Positions 26,693 to 34,747 of a DNA stretch of 64,000 nt are shown piece by piece. The stretch is from positions 248,001-312,000 of the forward strand of contig JACKDW010000002.1 of NCBI GenBank assembly GCA_020633295.1, given 5' to 3'. Source of the stretch: Myxococcales bacterium (GTDB taxonomy: Bacteria > Myxococcota_A > Polyangia > Nannocystales > Nannocystaceae). The position numbers and the translations under genes are program-made. Within the stretch, counting starts at the first letter, position 1. The number at the start of each line of letters is the position of its first letter. The notes under the pieces are model-generated. The model saw only the letters and a list, made by a program, of their open reading frames with translations. It had not been told where the DNA came from and made no database searches.

Positions 26693-27952
26693 TCAGCCCC
26701 GCGGCGCCGCGGCGTCCGGGGTCACGCGCGCGGCGATGTAGCGCGCCCAGGCGGTCACGGCCGCGTCGTCGTCGAGCTCCGCGGGCCGCTCGAAGCCCGC
26801 GCCGAGCCCCAGCGCGGCGCCGCGGTAGATCACCGCGTTCTCGTGCCAGTCGAGCGAGAGCTTCATCTTGCCGAGCCACTTCACGCGCCCCTGCGCGTCG
26901 AGGGTGAACGAGCCGTGCTGCGCGCGCCGAAAGTGCACGTGCGCGAGCGGCGGCGGCTCGCGGGCGGAGAGCAGCAGCGCGCGCTCGTTGCCGGTCGCGC
27001 TCTGATCCTCCTGTCCCGAGATACAGATCACCTCGAGCTCGTCGCTGTCCTCGCTGGCGTGACGGCCCAGCTCGCGGATCACGTCGCGGCGCGACGGCGT
27101 CGTCGCGCGATGGACCAACGCCATGAACGCCGCGCCCTCGCCCCAGTGCCGCGTGAACAGCGGGTCATCGTCGTCGGGCAGCAAGAGCGACGCGAGCGCG
27201 CGCGCGATCAGCTCGTTGCTCTGACGCAGATTGCTGTAGGCGCGCCCGAGCAGGAGGCAGGCCGCGTGCACGCGGTCCTCGAAGCTGTAGGCGTCGAGCC
27301 CGGCGCCCTCGATCAGCGCGACCGCGGCCCCGATCCGCCGCTCCATCGCGGCGACGTACTCGCCGTAGGCGCGGCGCTGCTGCTCGTAGTAGTCGACCAC
27401 GCGCGCGAGGTCGTCGGCCTCCGAGATCCGCGCGTCGAGTTCCTTGAGCTCTCGCTGCGCGCTGCGCCGCGTCAGCGCCATCATCCCGCGCAGCGGCTCG
27501 ATGAGCGCGGGCAGGCTGTCGGCGACGAGCAGGCGGTAGCGCAGGATCTCGGCGATCTCTTCCTCGGGGCGCCCCTGCGCGACGGCCCACGCGTGCCGGC
27601 GGGCGAGCTGCCAGGTCTGCACCGCGAACAGCAGCTCGTGGCTGATCGCGCGCGGGTCGACGTCGACGCCCTCGAGCGCGCGGCCGCTCCACGCCTGCGC
27701 GCGCGCCTCGTCGCCGCCGGTCGCTTCGAAGCACAGCCAGCTCAGGCAGGCGTCGAGCTGGGCCGCGTCCTCGTCGCCGAGGCCGGCGTAGATGGCCTGC
27801 AGCCCGGGGATGCACGCGTCCCAGCGGTCTTCGTCCCACTCCCCGAGGCGCGCCCGGTAGAGCTCGAGGAGCGCGTCCCAGTCGCGCGCCGCGAGCCGAT
27901 CGTCGTGCTGTGCGCGCCAGTCGTCCACCACGTCGCCTCGACCCGAGCTCAC
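26693..27952 (-). CDS. unknown helical protein coupled to L7/L12-array gene
   Basis: This 419-residue protein is not recognised. It starts at GTG 27952, whose last bases overlap the stop of the L7/L12-domain gene (GTGA), so translation is coupled; GTGs at 27931 and 27928 are in-frame alternatives. It has no signal peptide or membrane helix. Residues 1-280 are Ala/Leu/Arg-rich helices with TPR-like character (WDALLELYRARLGEWDEDRW, ALIEPLRGMMALTRRSAQRE). The C-terminal 140 residues look more beta-rich (LEVICISGQEDQSATGNERA, SFTLDAQGRVKWLGKMKLSL). Coupling implies it acts with the repeat protein. Confidence 0.8.
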   Translation of the reverse strand: MSSGRGDVVDDWRAQHDDRLAARDWDALLELYRARLGEWDEDRWDACIPGLQAIYAGLGDEDAAQLDACLSWLCFEATGGDEARAQAWSGRALEGVDVDPRAISHELLFAVQTWQLARRHAWAVAQGRPEEEIAEILRYRLLVADSLPALIEPLRGMMALTRRSAQRELKELDARISEADDLARVVDYYEQQRRAYGEYVAAMERRIGAAVALIEGAGLDAYSFEDRVHAACLLLGRAYSNLRQSNELIARALASLLLPDDDDPLFTRHWGEGAAFMALVHRATTPSRRDVIRELGRHASEDSDELEVICISGQEDQSATGNERALLLSAREPPPLAHVHFRRAQHGSFTLDAQGRVKWLGKMKLSLDWHENAVIYRGAALGLGAGFERPAELDDDAAVTAWARYIAARVTPDAAAPRG

Positions 27953-29784
27953 TCCGCCTCGATCGACACCCGCGCGCCGACGTCGAGCAGCCGCTGCGCG
28001 TGCGCCAGCGCGACGTCGCCGGCGAGGCCGCCGATGATCTCGCAGGGCGCCGACTCGACCAGCTCCTTGGTCTCCTTGAGCCCCCCGCCCGTGATCGCGC
28101 GGACCTCCTTGATCACCTGGATCTTCTTGGAGCCGAAGGACATCAGCCGCAGGCGCACGGTCCGACCGCGCGCCGGCGCGCCGCCCAGCGCCTCGACCCG
28201 CGCGGTCGCGCCGACGCCCTCGAGCGCCTCGCGGTGCCGCGCGGCCTCGTCGCGCGCCAGGTCCTCGGCGATGACGCAGGGCGCCGACTCGACCAGCTCC
28301 TTGGTGTCCTTGAGGCCAAGTCCAGTGATCGACCGGACCTCCTTGATGACCGCGATCTTCTTGCGACCCCAGGAGTCGAGGAGCAGCCGGGCGCGCTCGC
28401 TCGAGCGCGCCGGCGCGGCGCTGACCGTGGCGCCCGGCCCCTCGACCCGCGCCCGCGCGCCGACCTCCTCGAGCTCCCGCTGGAAGCGCTCCGCGCGGGC
28501 GCGCGCGAGCTCCTCCATGACGACGCAGGGCGCCGACTCGACCAGGTCCTTTACGTCCTTGAGGCCGCGCCCGGTGATCGTGCGGACGACCTTGATCACC
28601 GCGATCTTGCGCTCGCCGAAGGAGTCGAGGAGCAGCCGGCTGTCGCCGGTCTCCGACGAGTCGGGCTCCGAGGTGACCTGCGCGGCGCCGGCGTGGTTCA
28701 CCGAGGCGCGCGCGCCGACGGACCGCAGCTCCGCGACGAGCTCCTCGGCCTCGCCGCCCGAGAGCCCCCCCTTGACGACGCAGGGCGCCGACTCGACGAG
28801 CGCCTTGACCTCGCGCAGGCCCATCGCCGTGACCGATCGGACGACCTTGATGACCTGGATCTTCGAGCTGCCGAAGCTCTCGAGCGTCACGCGGCAGTCG
28901 CCGCCGCGCTCGATCACCGGCGCCGGCTCCAGCGCGTCGACCTCGATGGTCGCGCTCGCGCCCGCAGCGAGCAGCGCGTCGACCAGCGCGCGCGCGCGGT
29001 CCGGCTCGAGGTCGCGCGCGACGATCCCGGGCGCGGCGTCGACGAGCGCCTTGGTCTCCTTGAGCGAGCCGCGCATCACGTCGCGCAGCGCCTTGATCAC
29101 GTGGATCTTGCGGGCGCCGGCGGAGGTCAAGCGCACGCGGACCGGCGCCGACGCGACGTCTGCGGGGACGTCGACGGCGGCCTCGACCTGCTCGACCTCC
29201 TCGACCTCCTCGACCTCCTCGACCTCCTCGACCTCCTCGATCTCTTCGACCTCTTCGATCTCCTCGACGTCGACCTCGACCTCGACCGCGACCTCCTCGG
29301 GCTCGACCCTGGCGGCCGCGCCCTCGAAGCCGAGGCGCTCGAGCAGGCGCTCGGCCGCGAACAGCTCGAGCCCCTGGGCGACGATCCCGGGCGCACGGTC
29401 GACGCGCTCCCGCGCCTCCGAGAGGCTGCAGCCGGCGTGGTCGCGGAGCACGATCATGATCGCGAGCTCGTTGGCGCCCGGATCGGTCAAGCGGATCTGG
29501 TAGCGCGCCGCGGTCGCGCCGGTGCTGCGCGGGGACTGCGAGAGCACGCGCTCGGCCGTGGCGCCGAGCTGCTCGAGCCGACCGACCAGCCGCAGCGCGA
29601 CCTCGGGCGCGAGCCCGCGGGCGACGATCACGGGGACGCGCTCGACCATGAGGCGCGCCTCTTCGTAGTCCAGCGAGGCGACGTCCATCAGCAGCTCGCG
29701 CACCGAGTAGGGCATGTGACCCGCGGACTTCAGCAGCACGTCCTGCGTCGACTCGGCCCCGGCGTTTGATCGATATCCCGACAC
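27949..29784 (-). CDS. array of seven ribosomal L7/L12 C-terminal-like domains
   Basis: This 611-residue protein consists of L7/L12 C-terminal-domain copies at about residues 25-80 and 95-160 (divergent), then 215-282, 297-363, 383-448, 465-531 and 543-609 (close to the ribosomal sequence). Typical copies read KIAVIKVVRTITGRGLKDVK. The residues that ribosomal L7/L12 uses to contact EF-Tu, EF-G and IF2 (VIK, R and K equivalents) are kept in the last five copies. The last four share ESAPC. An acidic (EEV) linker at 162-206 separates two copies from five. The L10-binding N-terminal domain is missing, so it is not a ribosomal stalk subunit. ATG 29715 is an alternative start. Confidence 0.88.
   Translation of the reverse strand: MSGYRSNAGAESTQDVLLKSAGHMPYSVRELLMDVASLDYEEARLMVERVPVIVARGLAPEVALRLVGRLEQLGATAERVLSQSPRSTGATAARYQIRLTDPGANELAIMIVLRDHAGCSLSEARERVDRAPGIVAQGLELFAAERLLERLGFEGAAARVEPEEVAVEVEVDVEEIEEVEEIEEVEEVEEVEEVEEVEQVEAAVDVPADVASAPVRVRLTSAGARKIHVIKALRDVMRGSLKETKALVDAAPGIVARDLEPDRARALVDALLAAGASATIEVDALEPAPVIERGGDCRVTLESFGSSKIQVIKVVRSVTAMGLREVKALVESAPCVVKGGLSGGEAEELVAELRSVGARASVNHAGAAQVTSEPDSSETGDSRLLLDSFGERKIAVIKVVRTITGRGLKDVKDLVESAPCVVMEELARARAERFQRELEEVGARARVEGPGATVSAAPARSSERARLLLDSWGRKKIAVIKEVRSITGLGLKDTKELVESAPCVIAEDLARDEAARHREALEGVGATARVEALGGAPARGRTVRLRLMSFGSKKIQVIKEVRAITGGGLKETKELVESAPCEIIGGLAGDVALAHAQRLLDVGARVSIEAE
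29182..29268 (-). repeat. 9-bp repeat coding for acidic linker
   Basis: About nine near-identical copies of a 9-bp unit (minus strand gaggtcgag and variants) encode EEV/EEI triplets joining L7/L12-like domains 2 and 3. Length could vary by slippage. Confidence 0.9.
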
Positions 29785-29940
29785 GTGTCGTTTGTCCCCC
29801 GACGCCGGTCAGGGGGCAAGCGCGCGGACGCGGCCGCGCCCGCGCCCGCGTGTCCATTCGCGCAGGCGACAGGATCGCGCTCCGTCTCGGGGCGCGATCA
29901 CGCGCGTCAGCTCTCCGCGCCACGTCACCAACGGAGCACC

Positions 29941-30420
29941 GTGAACGCTCGCGCTCGAGATCGCCACCGCCAACACGCCGCCCCGCTCGCGCTCGCGCTC
30001 GCCGCGTCGTCCTGCGCGCCGATGCTCATGAAGATCGACTCCTTCAACCATGTCCCCGAGGTCGTCACGCCGGTCGACGCGGCGACCCTCGAGGCGCGCG
30101 CGGCCGACCCGGCGCCCCGCGAGTACGGGTCTCAGGGCGTCTATACGCCCGACCCGGACTTCTCGCGGCTCGCCTTCGCGTGGCCCGGGAGACAGGGTGA
30201 GCGCGAGGCGGTGATCACGTACTGCGTCACGCCCATGGGCAAGACGGAGGAGATCCGCGTCGCGCGGAGTTCGGGCGTTGGCGCGATCGATCGCGTCTGT
30301 CGCGACGCGGTCAAGAAGTGGCGGTTCAAGCCGCACGAGATCAACGGACGGCGCGTCCGCTCCTGCGAGGGCGTGTCGTTCCAGATCCGCGTGACCCGGG
30401 CGCGTCGCCGGCGTCGCTGA
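29941..30420 (+). CDS. TonB C-terminal-domain lipoprotein
   Basis: This 159-residue protein starts at GTG 29941 with a gag-type ribosome-binding site five bases upstream and a lipobox LAASSC. The second half matches a TonB C-terminal fold: VITYCVTPMGKTEEIRVARS, then AIDRVCRDAVKKWRFKP and a final strand VSFQIRV. There is no transmembrane helix and no Pro-rich spanning region, so it is unlikely to energise receptors alone. Such short TonB-C lipoproteins are frequent in myxobacteria and their role is uncertain. It is divergent from the L7/L12-array gene. Confidence 0.8.
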   Translation: MNARARDRHRQHAAPLALALAASSCAPMLMKIDSFNHVPEVVTPVDAATLEARAADPAPREYGSQGVYTPDPDFSRLAFAWPGRQGEREAVITYCVTPMGKTEEIRVARSSGVGAIDRVCRDAVKKWRFKPHEINGRRVRSCEGVSFQIRVTRARRRRR

Positions 30421-30441
30421 GCGCGACGCCGGCTACTCCGG

Positions 30442-32463
30442 CTACTCCGGCACCGGCAGGATGACCTCGTTGATCTTCGAGATGTCGCTGCCGGCCGGGT
30501 ACCCGTAGGAGGCGTAGGTGTCGGTGCCCCAGACGATGATGCCGAAGGGGCCGTCGCTCTCGGCGAGGTGCCGGCTGGTGCCGCACTGCCCGACGGGCGT
30601 GTTGCCGCGCTCGAGGTCGACGTGGGCGTACTCGTAGACGCCGTCGTTGCCGACCGGCGTCCAGCCGCCGACGGTCCCGAGGCACTCGATCTCGACGTCT
30701 TCGAAGCCGTTCTCGCCCTGGGCGCGGATGATCACGAGCGTGGTGGTCCCGTAGGTCGGGTCGGTGAAGAACACGTAGCGGTTCTGGAACTGCTTGGGCG
30801 AGAGCAGGCTGACCCACTCCTCGTCGCCGAGGCCGCACTGGATGTTCTGGATGTTGGCGGTGCAGTCGGGCCGCGTGCCGCTCCAGGTGCCCGGCATGTA
30901 CTGCGAGAACAGGAACGGGAAGTCAGGGTCCTGCGAGCGCACGGTGAACGCGATCGTGGTCTCGAACTGCGCGACCTCGCCGGCCTGCAGGCTCGCGGGC
31001 GCCCCGGGCGGCGGGCCCGGGTCCCAGGTCAGCTGCGTGCCGTCAACGGCGCCGACCATGCGGTACGGCACGCTCTCGGGCGCGAGGTTGGCGAGGCGCG
31101 TGACGACGCCGGCGCCGACGTACTCGTTGCCGACCGCGGCGACGGGCGCGATCTGCTGGTGCGCCGACTCGCCGCCGCCGGGGCCCTGCGAGGTCGCGCT
31201 GGCGACGAACAGGTACTTGTCGCCGGTCCACAGCCCGATCGGCTTGTCGCTCTCGAACACCGCGCTGTTGGGATCAAACTGGTTGTTGGACTGCGACCAC
31301 TGCAGGATCTCGCCGGCGTTGAGCATGTACTCGGTGGTCACGTTGGCGGGCGCCGGCGCGACGCCGCCGCCGCCGGGGAAGCCGCTCTTGGGCGCGACCT
31401 TGATCAGCGTGTTGTCCTCGCGCGCGACGACGAGCGCCCAGCGGCCCTGGGACGACTGCGCCGGCGCGATCGCCATGTAGTTGTCGCCCCACGAGGTCGC
31501 CGGGAACAGCAGCGAGGCGCTGGGCAAGAAGCTGGTCGCGCCGCCGTAGGGGTTGATGTCGTAGGCGCTCAGCGGCGAGTCGCTGGCGACGTGGAAGGCC
31601 TGGCCGATGCCGCTGTTGGGGACCGCGGTGTCGGCGAGCACGGCGGGCGACACGGGGCACTCGAGCGAGTAGCCGAGCCCGTGGACAGCACCTGGCTTGT
31701 GGGACAGGAACAAGATCGCGACCTCGTCGGGCGGCAGGCCCTCGGGCGGGATCGGCTCGTAGGTGATGTTGCCGCCGTTGGACTTCGGGATGCGCCCGAA
31801 GCTCGAGACGTCGAGCTGCTGCCCGCCGCGCGAGACGGACAGCTGCGCCGGGCCGGTCCACGCGTTGGCGACGAACACGGCGTAGCAGGGCCCCTGGTAG
31901 GTGTTGTTCTGCCCGTTGAGGTAGAACGGCGGCGTCGGAGCCCAGAAGTCGCAGCCGACGGTCCCCTGCTGCGCGCCGAAGACCTCGCACACCGGCATGC
32001 AGGCGCCGTCCAGACAGGCCTCGTCTGGGGTACATGACTCATAGACCTGGTCGTTCTCGTCGAGGACGTCGTGCAGGTCGCCGGAGCAGTGCAGCACGCC
32101 CGGGTCGCCGGTGCTGGTGCCCGAGGTCGTCGCGAAGGGGTCGCTGGCGGTGATCGTCTCGCCGGTCGTGCCGGTGCTCTCGGTCGCGCTGGTCGGGCCC
32201 ACGCCCGTCAGCGGCTCGGTGCTCGCGCCCGTCTCGCTGTCCGTGCCCCCGGGGCCCGCGCTCGTGTCGCCGGTCTCGCTGCCGGCGGAGGTCGCCGGGT
32301 TGACGGTGGGCTGGGTCGGCGTCAGCGTGGCGTCGGCGTCGCTGACCGTGCCGCCCAAGTCGTCGCCGCAGGCCGACGCGAGCGCGACGCAGAGGATGAG
32401 GCCGAGACCAAGCCGCGACGCGACGTGGTCGTGAACAATGCAGTCAATTCGTGGAGTCGACAT
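30442..32463 (-). CDS. IgGFc-binding-domain surface lipoprotein
   Basis: This 673-residue protein has a lipobox ALASAC, a Ser/Thr/Gly-rich spacer to about residue 110, a short Cys motif (CTPDEACLDGACMPVC) and then a large domain like the IgGFc-binding protein N-terminal domain. Signatures are CDFWAPTPPFYLNGQNNTYQ, AFHVASDSPLSAYDINPYGG, SWGDNYMAIAP and ESDKPIGLWTGDKYLF. In animals this domain occurs in mucin-like proteins; in myxobacteria it is common in predicted surface proteins, probably for adhesion. It ends YPAGSDISKINEVILPVPE. Confidence 0.85.
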   Translation of the reverse strand: MSTPRIDCIVHDHVASRLGLGLILCVALASACGDDLGGTVSDADATLTPTQPTVNPATSAGSETGDTSAGPGGTDSETGASTEPLTGVGPTSATESTGTTGETITASDPFATTSGTSTGDPGVLHCSGDLHDVLDENDQVYESCTPDEACLDGACMPVCEVFGAQQGTVGCDFWAPTPPFYLNGQNNTYQGPCYAVFVANAWTGPAQLSVSRGGQQLDVSSFGRIPKSNGGNITYEPIPPEGLPPDEVAILFLSHKPGAVHGLGYSLECPVSPAVLADTAVPNSGIGQAFHVASDSPLSAYDINPYGGATSFLPSASLLFPATSWGDNYMAIAPAQSSQGRWALVVAREDNTLIKVAPKSGFPGGGGVAPAPANVTTEYMLNAGEILQWSQSNNQFDPNSAVFESDKPIGLWTGDKYLFVASATSQGPGGGESAHQQIAPVAAVGNEYVGAGVVTRLANLAPESVPYRMVGAVDGTQLTWDPGPPPGAPASLQAGEVAQFETTIAFTVRSQDPDFPFLFSQYMPGTWSGTRPDCTANIQNIQCGLGDEEWVSLLSPKQFQNRYVFFTDPTYGTTTLVIIRAQGENGFEDVEIECLGTVGGWTPVGNDGVYEYAHVDLERGNTPVGQCGTSRHLAESDGPFGIIVWGTDTYASYGYPAGSDISKINEVILPVPE

Positions 32464-32541
32464 GGCGCGTCGACCCCATGGTAGTGGGAATACGCCGACG
32501 CCGCTGGCCCCGGTCGCGAACTCGAGAACAGGCGCCGTGGG

Positions 32542-33042
32542 CTAGCGACCGAAGCGGACCGCGGCGCCGTAGACCGCGATCAGCAGGCACAGCCCGCCGA
32601 TCGGCACGAGCAGGATGCCCGGGCCGGGATCGCCCGCGAAGAACCACGCGCCGCCGAGCAAGAACCCGCCGGGCAAGAGCACGCCGGCGGCGGTCAAGCA
32701 GCGCGAGCTCAGCGTGAGCGAGACGCCGCCCTCGCGCGCCGGGGCGCGCAGGCTGGCGGCGAAGGCGATGTGCACGAGCCCGAGCAGCGTGCCGTGGGCG
32801 TGGGCGAGCGTCCACATATGCCGGCGCGTCTGGTTGTGAACGTCGAGGTAGAAGCCGAGCTTGAAGCCGTGCAGCGCCTCGAGCACGAGGCCGAGCGTGA
32901 GGAACACGGCGAGCGACCACCAGCCCCAGCGCATGTGGTGACCCCGGAGCCGCGCGCGCCGGTCGACGTCATCCTCGGGCGCGGCGCGAGCCGCCTCGCC
33001 CAGCTGCTCGGCGCTCGAGCGCGCGTCGTCGGGCTCCGACAT
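32542..33042 (-). CDS. small multi-pass membrane protein
   Basis: This 166-residue protein has an acidic N-terminus and about four membrane helices: WSLAVFLTLGLVLEALHGF, LLGLVHIAFAASL, LTAAGVLLPGGFLLGGAWFF and ILLVPIGGLCLLIAVYGAAV. A conserved-looking cluster HNQTRRHMWTLAHAHGTLLG with four histidines precedes helix 2 and could bind heme or metal, reminiscent of cytochrome-oxidase-type membrane proteins. I do not recognise a named family. ATG 33042 gives the compact N-terminus; a start 20 codons upstream is possible. Confidence 0.75.
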   Translation of the reverse strand: MSEPDDARSSAEQLGEAARAAPEDDVDRRARLRGHHMRWGWWSLAVFLTLGLVLEALHGFKLGFYLDVHNQTRRHMWTLAHAHGTLLGLVHIAFAASLRAPAREGGVSLTLSSRCLTAAGVLLPGGFLLGGAWFFAGDPGPGILLVPIGGLCLLIAVYGAAVRFGR

Positions 33043-33109
33043 CGCCGACAAGTGTACTCGTCCGTTGACCCGCGCGCGCGCCTCTGGATAAGGTTCCTGC
33101 ACGCCGCCC

Positions 33110-34183
33110 GTGTCCGAGGTCCGCGATCTTCAGGTCCCTTCGGGACGCGAGCCGCTCTCGGCGGTCTTGCGCGGCCCCGGCGAGCTGACGCTGGAGCGAC
33201 GCCCGCGGGCGCCGCTGCGCCCATGGGAGGTCCGGATCCGCGTGGGCCTGGTCGGCGTGTGCGGGACCGACCGCGCGCTGCTCTCGGGCGCGCTCGCGAC
33301 CCGGTACCCGCTGGTGCCGGGCCACGAGTTCGTCGGCGAGGTGATCGAGGTCGGCGACCCGCGCGACGCCGCCTGGCTCGGCCGGCGGGTGTGCGCCGAC
33401 ATCAACAACACCTGCCTGTCGCGCCGGCGCGCGGCGCCCTGCCGCGCGTGCCGGCTCGCGCTGCCGCACCACTGCCAGCGGCGCGACGTCACGGGGATCC
33501 ACGAGGCCGCCGGCGCGTTCGCGGAGGAGCTCGTCGCGCCCGCAGCCAACCTGTTCGCCGTGCCAGACTCCGTGAGCGACCTGCGGGCGATGTTCTGTGA
33601 GCCGCTCGCGGCCGCGCTCGCGGCCTTCGAGCGGGCCCCGGTCGGCCCCGGCGACGTCGTCGTCGTGCTCGGCGCCGGGCGGCTCGGCGCGCTGATCGCC
33701 GCGGTCGCGCGGCGACGCGGCGCGGACGTGCTCGCGGTCGGTCGCAGCCCTCGCAAGCTCGCGCGCTGTCTGGCGCTCGACTGCGGGGAGCTCGTCCGCG
33801 TCGACGATCCCGCGCTCTCGCTGCGCGCCCGGGTCGACGCGCGCACCGAGGGCCTCGGCGCCGACGTCGTGGTCGAGGCCACGGGCGCGCCCGAGGGTCT
33901 GCTGCGCGCGCAGGAGCTCGTGCGGCCGCGCGGGACGATCGTGCTCAAGACCACCTGCGGGCTGCCGAGCGGCTTCGACCTCACGCGCGCGGTGGTCGAT
34001 GAGGTCACGCTCGTGGGCTCGCGCTGCGGCGCCTTCGCCGACGCGCTCGAGCTGCTCGCGCGCGATCCGCTGCCGGTCGAGTCGCTGGTGGAGGAGACCT
34101 ACCCGCTGCGCGAGGTCGCCCGCGCGCTCGAGCGCGCGGGTGAGGTCTTCAAGGTCGCGGTGCGCGTGGGTCCGGACGCCTGA
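33110..34183 (+). CDS. zinc-dependent alcohol/sugar dehydrogenase (MDR family)
   Basis: This 357-residue medium-chain dehydrogenase has catalytic-zinc residues Cys51 (GVCGTDRALL), His72 and Glu73 (PGHEFVGEV). The structural-zinc lobe cysteines are at 102, 111, 114 and 122. The Rossmann motif is VVVLGAGRLGALIAAVA. It resembles the threonine/sorbitol dehydrogenase branch, so it should oxidise a secondary alcohol or polyol with NAD(P)+. The exact substrate is not inferable. It starts with GTG and is divergent from the membrane protein upstream. Confidence 0.9.
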   Translation: MSEVRDLQVPSGREPLSAVLRGPGELTLERRPRAPLRPWEVRIRVGLVGVCGTDRALLSGALATRYPLVPGHEFVGEVIEVGDPRDAAWLGRRVCADINNTCLSRRRAAPCRACRLALPHHCQRRDVTGIHEAAGAFAEELVAPAANLFAVPDSVSDLRAMFCEPLAAALAAFERAPVGPGDVVVVLGAGRLGALIAAVARRRGADVLAVGRSPRKLARCLALDCGELVRVDDPALSLRARVDARTEGLGADVVVEATGAPEGLLRAQELVRPRGTIVLKTTCGLPSGFDLTRAVVDEVTLVGSRCGAFADALELLARDPLPVESLVEETYPLREVARALERAGEVFKVAVRVGPDA

Positions 34184-34197
34184 GCGATCCGTGTCCG

Positions 34198-34644
34198 CTA
34201 CGTGAGCAACGCCGTGAGCGCGGCCCAGCGCGGGCCGGCGGCGGAGAGGTAGCGCGCCGCGTCCTCGCGTCGACCGGCTTGGAGCAGCTCGAGCGCGCGC
34301 AGGGCCTCGGGCGCGCCGACGAGGGCGCGCAGATCGGCGACCTGGATCAGCTCGACGCGCGGTCGCCTGCGTCCGGGCGTCGAGATCACCAGCTGATGAC
34401 GCTCCACCCGCGGGCCGTCGACGAGGTGGGCGGTGGTCGCGTCACGGACCGCGAGCTCGACGCGGCTGCCGTCGCGCAGGCCGAACACCGCGAGGCGGCT
34501 GGGGTGATGGCTGGCCGGATCGGCGAAGCCGTCCGCGAGCACGCGCAGCGTGGGCGTCGCGCCCGCGCTCGACGACGCGGCGCTCGAGCGCGCGCATGCC
34601 AGGAGAGGACGAGGACGGGACGCAGGGCGCGGACGCGAGTGCAT
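34198..34644 (-). CDS. small putative lipoprotein
   Basis: This 148-residue protein begins MHSRPRP and has a weak signal with PLLACA as possible lipobox. The rest contains a beta-rich region (LRVLADGFADPASHHPSRLA, SRVELAVRDATTAHLVDGPR) and a C-terminal helical part (ALRALELLQAGRREDAARYL) with TPR-like spacing. No family recognised. It converges on the dehydrogenase gene with 14 bases between stops. The signal is short, so lipidation is uncertain. Confidence 0.55.
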   Translation of the reverse strand: MHSRPRPASRPRPLLACARSSAASSSAGATPTLRVLADGFADPASHHPSRLAVFGLRDGSRVELAVRDATTAHLVDGPRVERHQLVISTPGRRRPRVELIQVADLRALVGAPEALRALELLQAGRREDAARYLSAAGPRWAALTALLT

Positions 34645-34734
34645 ACGCGACCGCGATCGGCCGCGGACGCCTGGAGGTTGCGCGCGCGTCGAATTCGCGC
34701 GGCGCGACGCGATGACGCGCCCGCGCGCTCGAGG

Positions 34735-34740
34735 TACGAC
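34735..34740 (+). promoter_or_regulatory. -10-like hexamer, leaderless spacing
   Basis: TACGAC ends seven bases before ATG 34748 of the MBL-fold gene. Confidence 0.35.
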
Positions 34741-34747
34741 GTGGGTC

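Noticed and set aside
26003..29503. A 1166-codon open frame on the plus strand opposite the L7/L12-array and its partner
   Set aside because: It is Arg/Ala/Ser-rich without domains, spans the end of one real gene and two genes on the other strand, and mirrors their codons. Long antisense frames are expected at this G+C content.
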